Shown in pieces: positions 7,261-13,580 of a stretch of DNA of 13,636 nt. The DNA lies in assembly GCA_037134755.1 (NCBI GenBank), contig JBAXLO010000117.1, positions 1-13,636 of the forward strand. The letters are read 5' to 3'. A model generated the notes under the pieces. That model was not told the origin of the DNA, did no database searches, and saw nothing but the letters and a program-made list of their open reading frames with translations. Source of the stretch: JBAXLO01 sp037134755. Lineage in GTDB: Bacteria > Bacteroidota > Bacteroidia > Bacteroidales > JACABE01. Each line of letters begins with the position of its first letter. The stretch's first letter is position 1. A program made the position numbers and the translations under genes.

Positions 7261-8175
7261 ATGGCAACATTTAATTATACAGTAGATACTCAGCCTATGG
7301 CTGAAGAAATAAGTAGGGTTTCGCACCATGTGAATGCAACTACAGGGGCTGTTGTTGCAATGCAAACAGCAGTTGTTATTGCAGAAGAAAAAGCAGCTGA
7401 CCTTGTTTGTAATAATGTAAATAAAGGTTTTTACTCGCTAATTCGTTCTCAAATATCTCAAAAAGTCGCAAAGTTACAAAGTGAAGTTGATTCTAATGTT
7501 ATGCAGTTAGTTCAACAAAAAAAAGCATTAATTGGTATTCAGAATAGAATGCAACGAGATTATAACATGATTTCAAGCAGGTATATTAAGTTGTTTAATG
7601 GTCTTAATGCAAATTTAAAAAATAGAGTTTTTGAACTTGATAAACCTACGATTGACTTTGCTTGCAAAGAAATTGATAAAATTACAAACAGAACTAAATA
7701 CCTTACAGCAACTGTTCCAATTACGCAATTAGAATCCATTTCTACAAGTCAAAGAATAATTGCCTCAAATATTAAATTAAGGGGAGCAAATGTGATAAAT
7801 TCTATGAGATGGTTTATTCATGAAATGAATTTGCAAAAAAAATTAACCGACCAGATTTTAATAAATGATAACAGATCAGTAGAATCTGCAACATCTTATA
7901 TCCCAATTGTGATTTATGAATGCAACAGAGATAAATCAAATCAAAAGAATATCGAAATAATAGTTTCAGATGTTGAAATAGACAAGCTTACTAAATCTGA
8001 AATAGTTAACAAAGCTTATACAGAATTCGCTCAACTTGAATGGATACAAAAAAGTTTTCCAACTCAAGAAATAAAAAGTGAGTTTAGTAAATTACTTTCA
8101 TCTTCTACAAAATCTTCAAGAGTCAAAGATTTAGCAATACAATTATTTCAGGCTAATAATTATCAAACCACTTAA
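7261..8175 (+). CDS. Uncharacterised protein, first of a paralogous pair
   Basis: The 304-residue protein has no signal peptide or TM span. Residues 8-129 align with residues 50-171 of the next gene's product without a gap (constant offset of 42). Shared landmarks are VDTxP, TGAxVAxxTA, IRSxISQ, a SRYIKLF/GRYVKIF segment and NRxxELDKP. The helical pattern of this core suggests a long coiled-coil or helical-bundle module. Past about residue 135 the two proteins diverge and I see no common motif. The family is not one I can name. Position between the coiled-coil/TM gene and the bactofilin-like gene suggests a subunit of the same assembly, possibly pairing with its paralogue. Confidence 0.78.
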   Translation: MATFNYTVDTQPMAEEISRVSHHVNATTGAVVAMQTAVVIAEEKAADLVCNNVNKGFYSLIRSQISQKVAKLQSEVDSNVMQLVQQKKALIGIQNRMQRDYNMISSRYIKLFNGLNANLKNRVFELDKPTIDFACKEIDKITNRTKYLTATVPITQLESISTSQRIIASNIKLRGANVINSMRWFIHEMNLQKKLTDQILINDNRSVESATSYIPIVIYECNRDKSNQKNIEIIVSDVEIDKLTKSEIVNKAYTEFAQLEWIQKSFPTQEIKSEFSKLLSSSTKSSRVKDLAIQLFQANNYQTT

Positions 8176-8186
8176 ATGATAATATT

Positions 8187-9245
8187 ATGAGTTATACCAG
8201 AAATTACCGTGAAACTATAACAGTAAGTGGTTCTAAAACCGTTTCTGTTTCATATCCCGCTTCACAAAGCAGTGGTACAGTATCTGCTACTGTTCATTAC
8301 ACTGAAGAAGTTCCCGTTAATGTGAATATCAATGTTGACACTAATCCATTTGATAAAAGTGTAAGCCATGTAAATGGATATGTGGATTTACTAACTGGGG
8401 CTATTGTTGCTACTGAAACTGCTGAAATAGAATCAAAATTAAGAAATTCTGTCAAAGTTGGTGAGACTATAGTTAATGGTTTCTTTAGCTATATACGTTC
8501 TGAGATAAGTCAGCAAATAACAGAACTTTCTCAAAATATTGATGCTCATCTTATGCATTTAAAGGAGTTGGCAAAATCTTGTGTCGACAAGAAAAAGCAA
8601 ATGGAAGGAGACTTTTTTAGGATTTCGGGACGCTATGTGAAAATATTTGATGATTTAAATAACGAATTATCAAATCGAATTTATGAATTAGATAAACCTG
8701 CATTTGTTTTTAAAAAAGAAACAGACAATCAAAAAATAAGAACATCCTCCAATGATTTGGTTAATATAGTTACAATTTGCGGAATCGAAAGTAGTGATTT
8801 GCAATCAAAGATAAGTACTTCGATAGCAAAAAAAAGAGCATTAGATACGATAAACAAATCTAAAGTATTTCTATGGCAGCAAAAAAAACTGAACTCAACT
8901 ACTCAGCAAAGTATGCTTAATGTAAGTAAATCAAGTTCAATATTTGCTCCATGTTGTTATGTTGAGTCAATTAAAGCAAATAATCAAATTGACAAGAATA
9001 TTTATAGTACATATTTTTTAACTATATTAAAAGATAAGAGTAAGAAAAATGAAATTATTGAACAATTTTCATCAAATTCGATAGTATGGAGTATTCTATC
9101 AAAAGATGTATTAAAGAATATTAGTCAGTATTTTAATACAGAACTAAATAATGATTCTTCTTTAAATGATCAGCATGCTGTTCGTGTGCGTGAGATGATT
9201 CAGAAAATAGCAAATATATCATCAATTAAAGCAATTAGAATTTAA
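8187..9245 (+). CDS. Uncharacterised protein, second of a paralogous pair with beta-rich N-terminus
   Basis: The 352-residue protein starts 11 nt after its paralogue and carries the same core at 50-171 (VDTNPFDKSV, LLTGAIVATETAE, IRSEISQQI, SGRYVKIF, NRIYELDKP). It differs in having a 49-residue N-terminal extension rich in Ser, Thr and Val with alternating hydrophobic residues, which looks like several beta strands rather than a signal peptide. The C-terminal half is helical, Lys/Asn/Ser-rich and unlike its paralogue's. Domain gain at the N-terminus and a divergent C-terminus imply specialised, non-redundant roles, perhaps a heteromeric complex. Function is unknown. Confidence 0.78.
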   Translation: MSYTRNYRETITVSGSKTVSVSYPASQSSGTVSATVHYTEEVPVNVNINVDTNPFDKSVSHVNGYVDLLTGAIVATETAEIESKLRNSVKVGETIVNGFFSYIRSEISQQITELSQNIDAHLMHLKELAKSCVDKKKQMEGDFFRISGRYVKIFDDLNNELSNRIYELDKPAFVFKKETDNQKIRTSSNDLVNIVTICGIESSDLQSKISTSIAKKRALDTINKSKVFLWQQKKLNSTTQQSMLNVSKSSSIFAPCCYVESIKANNQIDKNIYSTYFLTILKDKSKKNEIIEQFSSNSIVWSILSKDVLKNISQYFNTELNNDSSLNDQHAVRVREMIQKIANISSIKAIRI

Positions 9246-9265
9246 TAAATTAAAATATATAAGAA

Positions 9266-10240
9266 ATGAATGAATTAAAAGAACTTCGTTTTAACGAAAC
9301 AAATATTCAACTAAAAGACAATTTAATAAAGGGATCAATATTACCTGAAAAAATTGCAGAACTAGGCAGAACCATCACAATTCAGGGTAACTCAGTTATT
9401 GAAGGAGCAGTATATGCTTACAAATTAGAAATCCAGCAAGGTGACTCAGAAATTAAAGGTGCTGTATTTACTCAACTTGAAATGTATGTAAATAGTGAAG
9501 CAAAAGGGAACATCTCTTTTAAAAAGAGTGTAGGCTCTGCAAATTCAATTGTATCTAGAGCTATAAATTGTAATCTGATGTTTTATTCAGATATTAATGC
9601 AAAAAATGTAACTTTGTATAACGCTTTTGTTGCAGGTAGTATTTATGCTGATGAAATCATTTTACAAAATTGTATAGTAATAGGTGGTGTTTTTGCAACA
9701 CAAAATATTGATATTACTAACTCAATCATAGGTACATTTAATAGCCCATCAGTTAAAGCAGCTCAACAAGTATGGTTATTACTGCCAAGTGCATTTTCAA
9801 TTGAAAAAATTATAACTATACCTGGTACTAAGTTTTACAATCTAAGTTTAGCAGACCTTGGTTCTTTATACAAAGGTAGTTTGCAATCGATTAATTCAGG
9901 AAAAATAGAAATGAATCTTGATAGTGATGAGGTTAGAACTACACTTACTAATGAAGAAACACAAAAATCGTTACGTAGTTATACTGTTGTTGGTAAAGTA
10001 TTAGCAGCTGACTTGTTGGATTTTGACAAATTCCAAAATCACTTTTTGCTAACTGCTGCTAGTTTAGGTTCGCAACTATTAAAAAACTATGACTTGGGTT
10101 TCGATGACAAAGGAGTACCAGTAACTTTAACATTTATTAAAATTCGGGATTTCTTTTTTGACATTTTAAATGGTAAAATTGAAATTCAAGAAATAAATGG
10201 GAAGTTTGACATCTCTGATATTACAGATAAATTCAATTAA
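9266..10240 (+). CDS. Bactofilin-like (polymer-forming) beta-helix protein
   Basis: Residues about 35-160 show the short repeated pattern of a beta helix: ITIQGNSVIEGAVYA, then IQQGDSEIKGAVFTQ, and later turns such as GSIYADEIILQNCIVIGGVF. Glycine and small-hydrophobic positions recur every 17-20 residues, as in the bactofilin/DUF583 fold. Bactofilins assemble into cytoskeletal filaments that recruit envelope enzymes. This one is 324 residues, about twice the usual size, because a C-terminal domain (about 165-324, starting AQQVWLLLPSAF) is attached; I do not recognise it. No TM span or signal peptide is seen. It is the last gene of the operon, followed by a small AT-rich hairpin. An alternative is a different beta-helix (hexapeptide-like) fold, but the polymer-forming family is the best match. 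Confidence 0.72.
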   Translation: MNELKELRFNETNIQLKDNLIKGSILPEKIAELGRTITIQGNSVIEGAVYAYKLEIQQGDSEIKGAVFTQLEMYVNSEAKGNISFKKSVGSANSIVSRAINCNLMFYSDINAKNVTLYNAFVAGSIYADEIILQNCIVIGGVFATQNIDITNSIIGTFNSPSVKAAQQVWLLLPSAFSIEKIITIPGTKFYNLSLADLGSLYKGSLQSINSGKIEMNLDSDEVRTTLTNEETQKSLRSYTVVGKVLAADLLDFDKFQNHFLLTAASLGSQLLKNYDLGFDDKGVPVTLTFIKIRDFFFDILNGKIEIQEINGKFDISDITDKFN

Positions 10241-10246
10241 AAAACG

Positions 10247-10268
10247 AAAGATATATTGTAATATCTTT
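10247..10268 (+). terminator. AT-rich hairpin after the operon (possible terminator)
   Basis: AAAGATAT (10247-10254) pairs perfectly with ATATCTTT (10261-10268) around a 6-nt loop. It lies just after the bactofilin-like stop codon, but no U-tract follows the stem, so termination is uncertain. The right arm overlaps both a TAnnTTTG-like promoter box (10262-10269) and the first arm of the leader hairpin, so it may play a regulatory part instead. Confidence 0.35.
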
Positions 10269-10269
10269 G
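10262..10269 (+). promoter_or_regulatory. Candidate -7 box upstream of the WG-repeat gene
   Basis: TATCTTTG is an exact fit to the Bacteroidota TAnnTTTG -7 element. No TTTG is found at the -33 position. If used, transcription would begin near 10276, inside the first leader hairpin, which would exclude that hairpin from the mRNA; this conflicts with the hairpin being functional. Only one of the two interpretations is likely to hold. Confidence 0.3.
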
Positions 10270-10364
10270 AACAATAGCTTAGTGAAAGCGAAGAAAAAAT
10301 AAAATTGGAGTCCAGAAACCAATTAAAAAAACGGGGCGGTACTGAAAAGCCTTATGAGTAGGAA
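10264..10364 (+). ncRNA. Structured leader element, copy 1
   Basis: This is the first of three related leaders. Hairpin P1 pairs TCTTTG (10264-10269) with CGAAGA (10289-10294), with one U-G wobble. Hairpin P2 pairs AATTGG (10303-10308) with CCAATT (10319-10324) around a 10-nt loop, AGTCCAGAAA, that is identical in all copies. A third part has CGG (10332-10334) able to pair with CTG (10342-10344, including a wobble), GGC (10335-10337) able to pair with GCC (10349-10351) as a pseudoknot, and a conserved tail GAAAAGCCTTATGAGTAGG. It ends about 20 nt before the lipoprotein start codon. I cannot match it to any riboswitch or RNA class I know. Confidence 0.65.
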
Positions 10365-10382
10365 AATTAAATTTTTATAAAA

Positions 10383-11933
10383 ATGAAGAAATATTTATTT
10401 CGTATAATTGCTTTTTTAATATTAGCAGTTTTAAGTTCTTGCGGGGGTGGGAAAAAAGTTGATCAAGTAAAATTACTCCCTGTTAAGCTTGGTAAAGAAT
10501 ACCAATATGTAGATGCAGAAGGCAAAATTATAATTAGCCCACAATTTGCTGAGGCTACTATTTTTAGAAATGGAGTAGCTTTGGTTCAAACTTCTGGTGA
10601 TAAACCTAAATGGGGGTTCATTAAAGAAGATGGAAAATTTGTTATTAATGCTACCTATAAAAGTGCTACTATTTTTAATGAAGATAAAGCATGGATAGTA
10701 AATGAAAATGCTGCTCCAACTTGTATAAATAATAAAGGAGAAATTCTTTTCACATTGCAAAATGCTCAAAAAGTGAATATATATTATGATGGGTTAGCGG
10801 CATATAGTATTATTGATAGTACTTTCGAAAAATGGGGTTTTGTAGATAAAACAGGTAAAATCAAAATAAATCCACAATTTTCTAAAGTAGGTGGTTTTAG
10901 TAATGGAAAATGTGCAGTTGCAAATACAGATGGTAAATGGGGTTATATTGATAAAGAAGGGAAATTGGTTATTAATCCACAATTTGATGATGCAAGAAGA
11001 TTTTATGAAGGAAAGGCAGTTGTAAAATCCGGTGAAAAATATGGACTTATTGATGAAAGTGGCAAATATCTTATTAATGCTCAATTTTCAGATTTAATTA
11101 TTGATGGAGATATCTTTTTAATCAAACAAGATGAAAAATGGGGATGGTGTGATAAAGACGGAAAAATATTAATAAACCCACAATTTACAAATGCTTTTCG
11201 TTTTTTAAATAATAAACTTACTTCTGTGGAGTCGAGTGACAAGTGGGGATATATTAATAAAGAAGGTAAAATTATAATCAATCCTCAGTTTGACTTTGCT
11301 TTATCTTTTAATGGTAAATTAGCTCTTGTTCAAAGCAATAAAAAATTTGGATTTATTGACATTGATGGAAAATATATTGTCAACCCTCAATTTGATGAAG
11401 TTTCAAAAGATTTAATGATTTATATGGTTTCTGGATATTCTGCTTACGAGTTAATTGAGACTGATTTTTTCAATGTATCGGCAATAACTTCTCGCTTAAA
11501 AGTTGAAAATCCAGAAGGATTCTCATTTAATTCGACAATGTTAGAAATTCAAACAAAGTTTAAGAAATCAAATGAAGATTTCAACAAATATAGCCAAGAG
11601 CACATGATGATTTCATCAGAAAAAATAACAAATGAGGCTTCTTTAGAATTTTATGTTTTAGGATCGCCATGGAATATGTCAGGTTGGGATTATGCATTTA
11701 ATTCAAATTATAAACCAATTGGATTTGCTTATAAAATTATCCTTTCAGGCAATGGTAGCAGTAAAAGCATTGAATTGAAAAAGGCTATAGAAGCAAATTT
11801 TACAGGCTACAATAAAGATGCTGCAAACTCAAATGAAATATTAAGTGTATATAATAATGCAAAGCAAATATTAAAAATATATATTCAAGGCAACAGTGTA
11901 ATAGTTACAATTAGTCCTAAATCAACTCAGTAA
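10383..11933 (+). CDS. WG-repeat lipoprotein
   Basis: The 516-residue precursor starts with a basic, hydrophobic signal ending in the lipobox LSSC, so the mature protein should be lipidated at Cys20 in the envelope. At least seven WG/KWG beta repeats (PF14903-type) follow, with units of roughly 30-40 residues. Examples begin KWGFIKEDGKFVINA at about 76, KWGFVDKTGKIKINPQF at 150, KWGYIDKEGKLVINPQF at 185, KWGWCDKDGKILINPQF at 252, KWGYINKEGKIIINPQF at 287 and KFGFIDIDGKYIVNPQF at 321. One unit near 100-130 is degenerate and the first is partial. Residues about 345-516 are a different, non-repeat domain. WG-repeat proteins are presumed binding scaffolds. The gene has its own structured leader and is separated from the operon by 142 nt. 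Confidence 0.9.
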   Translation: MKKYLFRIIAFLILAVLSSCGGGKKVDQVKLLPVKLGKEYQYVDAEGKIIISPQFAEATIFRNGVALVQTSGDKPKWGFIKEDGKFVINATYKSATIFNEDKAWIVNENAAPTCINNKGEILFTLQNAQKVNIYYDGLAAYSIIDSTFEKWGFVDKTGKIKINPQFSKVGGFSNGKCAVANTDGKWGYIDKEGKLVINPQFDDARRFYEGKAVVKSGEKYGLIDESGKYLINAQFSDLIIDGDIFLIKQDEKWGWCDKDGKILINPQFTNAFRFLNNKLTSVESSDKWGYINKEGKIIINPQFDFALSFNGKLALVQSNKKFGFIDIDGKYIVNPQFDEVSKDLMIYMVSGYSAYELIETDFFNVSAITSRLKVENPEGFSFNSTMLEIQTKFKKSNEDFNKYSQEHMMISSEKITNEASLEFYVLGSPWNMSGWDYAFNSNYKPIGFAYKIILSGNGSSKSIELKKAIEANFTGYNKDAANSNEILSVYNNAKQILKIYIQGNSVIVTISPKSTQ

Positions 11934-12017
11934 TAATAACATTTAAATTAAGTTTAGTGTATAAATTCTGGAAATCAAACTAAAAAAATAGATATTAAAA
12001 GGGAGCTGTGCCAAATT
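11934..12017. other. Short spacer after the WG-repeat gene
   Basis: This AT-rich spacer precedes leader copy 2. TTTAGT near 11952 could pair with ACTAAA near 11979, but the stem is weak and lacks a U-tract, so I do not call a terminator. No exact TAnnTTTG box is visible. The small lipoprotein gene may therefore be co-transcribed with the WG-repeat gene or be read from an unrecognised promoter. Confidence 0.35.
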
Positions 12018-12118
12018 TTCTTCGAACAATAGCTAAGTGAAAGCGAAGAATTAAATAAAATTGGAGTCCAGAAACCAATTTAAAAACGGGGCGATACCGA
12101 AAAGCCTTATGAGTAGGG
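12018..12118 (+). ncRNA. Structured leader element, copy 2
   Basis: P1 is a perfect 7-bp stem, TTCTTCG (12018-12024) with CGAAGAA (12044-12050); compared with copy 1 a U-G wobble is now C-G. P2 is AAATTGG (12058-12064) with CCAATTT (12075-12081) around the conserved loop AGTCCAGAAA. CGG (12087-12089) pairs with CCG (12097-12099), and GGC (12090-12092) can pair with GCC (12104-12106). The tail GAAAAGCCTTATGAGTAGGG is retained. It lies 18 nt before the start of the small lipoprotein. Confidence 0.65.
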
Positions 12119-12136
12119 AAATTAAAACATACAAAA

Positions 12137-12589
12137 ATGAAGAAAATTATTTACAAATTTGTATTATTATTAGCTTTTGTAGCATTATTTATTAGCTGTA
12201 CAAGTATTAATCAATCAATGAGAGAACCTAATACAAAAGTAAATCTAAACAAGAGTGATTTTACTTTATCTGATCAAGTGATTGGGGAAGCATCTTCAAC
12301 AAAAATTTTAGGAATAGACTGGAGTAGATTCTTTACTCAAAAAGCAGGAACTGTTGAAAATGGTGCTATGGCAATTAGTGCAGCAAGTATTCCGGTAGTA
12401 GGTGGCTTTATCTCCGACAAAACAGCTAATTATGCACTTTATAATATAATGACAGCCAACCCAGGTTATGATGTAGTATTTTATCCTCAATACGAAACCA
12501 AAGTAGTTAGGCCAATTTTAGGCATTGGTCTTCTTTCAAAGATTACTACTGTAAAAGCTAAAGTTAGATTAGGAAAATTAAATAAGTAA
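12137..12589 (+). CDS. Small lipoprotein of unknown function
   Basis: The 150-residue precursor has an N-terminal MKKIIYK, a hydrophobic span and a lipobox-like FISC with Cys21, so it is likely an envelope lipoprotein. The mature part has a Gly/Ala-rich segment (AMAISAASIPVVGGFISDKT) near 78-97 that looks like a short hydrophobic helix. It is followed by ALYNIMTANPGYDVVFYPQYE and a closing VKAKVRLGKL strand. This pattern resembles small Bacteroidota lipoproteins of DUF6567-like type, but I am not certain of the family. The start is the only ATG near the leader. It shares that leader with the genes before and after it. Confidence 0.8.
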   Translation: MKKIIYKFVLLLAFVALFISCTSINQSMREPNTKVNLNKSDFTLSDQVIGEASSTKILGIDWSRFFTQKAGTVENGAMAISAASIPVVGGFISDKTANYALYNIMTANPGYDVVFYPQYETKVVRPILGIGLLSKITTVKAKVRLGKLNK

Positions 12590-12591
12590 AA

Positions 12592-12667
12592 CTATTGTTC
12601 ATATCACATTAGAGTCCAGAAACTAATTACAAACGGGGCGTATCCGAAAAGCCTTATGAGTAGGGAA
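12592..12667 (+). ncRNA. Structured leader element, copy 3 (short form)
   Basis: P2 is ATTAG (12608-12612) with CTAAT (12623-12627) around the same AGTCCAGAAA loop. Relative to copies 1 and 2 a G-C pair has become A-T on both sides, a compensatory change that supports a real RNA stem. CGG (12634-12636) pairs with CCG (12644-12646), GGC (12637-12639) can pair with GCC (12651-12653), and the tail GAAAAGCCTTATGAGTAGGG is retained. The P1 hairpin is absent; in its place is CTATTGTTC, the reverse complement of the P1-loop word GAACAATAG of the other copies. It ends about 15 nt before the 55-residue gene. Confidence 0.65.
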
Positions 12668-12682
12668 AAATATAATTAAATT

Positions 12683-12850
12683 ATGGCAAATTTATCATGT
12701 CCAAAATGTAGTGAGTTAACAAAAAAAGGAGGTTATAAAATCTGGCAAATTGTGGTTGCAGTTTGTTTCTTCCCCTTAGGTTTACTAGCTTTACTAGCTG
12801 ATAGAGAACCCACAACTTGTCAAAAGTGTGGTCATACCTGGCAGGGTTAA
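12683..12850 (+). CDS. Small zinc-ribbon membrane protein, LITAF-like (55 aa)
   Basis: The 55-residue product begins MANLSCPKC, has a hydrophobic stretch (about 21-39, WQIVVAVCFFPLGLLALLA) and ends CQKCGHTW. Splitting two CxxC knuckles by a hydrophobic hairpin is the layout of LITAF-like zinc-ribbon domains, where the hydrophobic part dips into the membrane and the cysteines bind one zinc ion. It is smaller than typical family members. The start at 12683 directly follows leader copy 3 and the stop is 18 nt before the terminator stem. Its neighbours are lipoproteins and a DUF2752 membrane protein, so an envelope role is likely; no molecular function can be assigned. Confidence 0.8.
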   Translation: MANLSCPKCSELTKKGGYKIWQIVVAVCFFPLGLLALLADREPTTCQKCGHTWQG

Positions 12851-12867
12851 CTTTCAATTTGTATTTT

Positions 12868-12914
12868 TAATGAGTGAGAGATGAATCTATAAGAAATCTC
12901 TCACTCATTATTTT
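12868..12914 (+). terminator. Strong intrinsic terminator
   Basis: A 15-bp perfect stem (12868-12882 with 12896-12910) encloses a 13-nt loop and is followed by TTTT. A run of T precedes the stem, so it could also terminate minus-strand transcripts. It closes the leader-controlled cluster and separates it from the DUF2752 gene. Confidence 0.85.
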
Positions 12915-12934
12915 AAAAACAACAAACTAATAAA

Positions 12935-13369
12935 ATGGAAATCGCAATATTACCGAACTGGATAATAAAATATTTAACACAAAATTATTCACAACAGAAT
13001 GATTTAAATATCTTGATTAGTAATATAATTATTGTTTCATTTTTTATAATCTTTAAAGATTCAGTTATATATTCTATGAATTTAATTCCACATTTCTGCC
13101 TTATTGATAAACTGTTTGGAATTGAATGTCCATTTTGTGGTACTACAAGAGCCTTTAGTGAATTATCAAAAGGGGAAATTAATAATTCGATTCATTTAAA
13201 TTTCACAAGCATATTTATTGCATTATTTTTCATTATTCAAATTCCATTAAGGCTAATAACTTTAATTAATAAAAAGAATCGAATTATATTTTATAAAATA
13301 TCAAAGCACTTAAGTTTTTTAATCTTAACAATCATTTTATTTAGATGGATTTTTATCCTTCTATATTAA
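12935..13369 (+). CDS. DUF2752 family membrane protein
   Basis: The 144-residue protein carries the DUF2752 hallmark at 65-73, CPFCGTTRAF, after a GIE turn, then a Gly and a hydrophobic helix with the characteristic N-rich start (HLNFTSIF). Hydrophobic spans lie at about 24-42, 90-110 and 122-143, and the CPFCG motif sits near the membrane surface. Members of this family are small membrane proteins of unknown function that are often encoded next to zinc-ribbon or TM2-domain genes; here the neighbour is the 55-residue zinc-ribbon protein. The start at 12935 is the first ATG after the terminator and is preceded by an A-rich leader. It does not carry the conserved leader of the genes before it, so it is probably transcribed from its own promoter. 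Confidence 0.85.
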   Translation: MEIAILPNWIIKYLTQNYSQQNDLNILISNIIIVSFFIIFKDSVIYSMNLIPHFCLIDKLFGIECPFCGTTRAFSELSKGEINNSIHLNFTSIFIALFFIIQIPLRLITLINKKNRIIFYKISKHLSFLILTIILFRWIFILLY

Positions 13370-13493
13370 AATGTTTAAATTTAGAATACTTTCAAACCGA
13401 TGTCATATTGCCAATGAAAACAATCTTAAATTAATTAAAGATCGCCCCTCGCTCCTATTAGTATAGAGAGTTAGGCTAAAAAAATAAGACATA

Positions 13494-13515
13494 GGGTCGA
13501 TGAGCTTGTCGAAAC
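13494..13515. repeat. GAGCTTGTCGAA-type intergenic repeat unit
   Basis: The stretch contains TCGATGAGCTTGTCGA, in which the two TCGA ends can pair. On the other strand it reads TTTCGACAAGCTCATCGA, a word I recognise as a common intergenic repeat core in Bacteroidota. Only one copy occurs in this window, so the call rests on memory of other genomes. Confidence 0.35.
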
Positions 13516-13542
13516 GGCGCTTGATCATGGTTCAAAGACTCT

Positions 13543-13580
13543 AAAAGCCCAATCATTTATTGGTTGGGCTTTTTGTTTTT
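13543..13580 (+). terminator. Intrinsic terminator after DUF2752 gene
   Basis: AAAAGCCCAA (13543-13552) pairs with TTGGGCTTTT (13564-13573), and the run continues with TTTGTTTTT. The inner CCAAT/ATTGG can extend or compete with the stem. It lies 174 nt after the DUF2752 stop, so it may end that transcript or an undetected short RNA in between. Confidence 0.85.

Noticed and set aside
6779..7270. Ser-rich minus-strand open frame
   Set aside because: It is the antisense of the acidic, Glu/Asp-rich tail of the 743-residue gene; Ser richness is what GAA/GAT codons give on the other strand.
2039..10240. Operon as a prophage or a contractile-injection gene cluster
   Set aside because: No sheath, tube, baseplate, terminase, capsid or AAA+ component is present.
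10300..10364. Leader as a hammerhead ribozyme (GAGTCC...GAAAC and ATGAGTAGG...AAA words)
   Set aside because: The CUGAUGA core and the matching three-stem layout are absent in all copies.
10473..11281. Minus-strand open frames under the WG-repeat gene
   Set aside because: They mirror the repeated WG codons and have no start context or homology; the plus-strand protein explains the sequence.
10264..12667. Leader copies as integron attC sites delimiting gene cassettes
   Set aside because: One element per gene looks cassette-like, but there is no RYYYAAC/GTTRRRY pair and no overall palindrome, and no integrase is present.
10264..12667. Leader copies as a known riboswitch such as GEMM, preQ1, SAM or TPP
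   Set aside because: The conserved words do not match the cores of these classes as I know them, and the downstream genes do not fit their usual targets.
10264..12667. CRISPR array
   Set aside because: Three copies spaced by whole genes, with no short repeat-spacer pattern and no cas gene.
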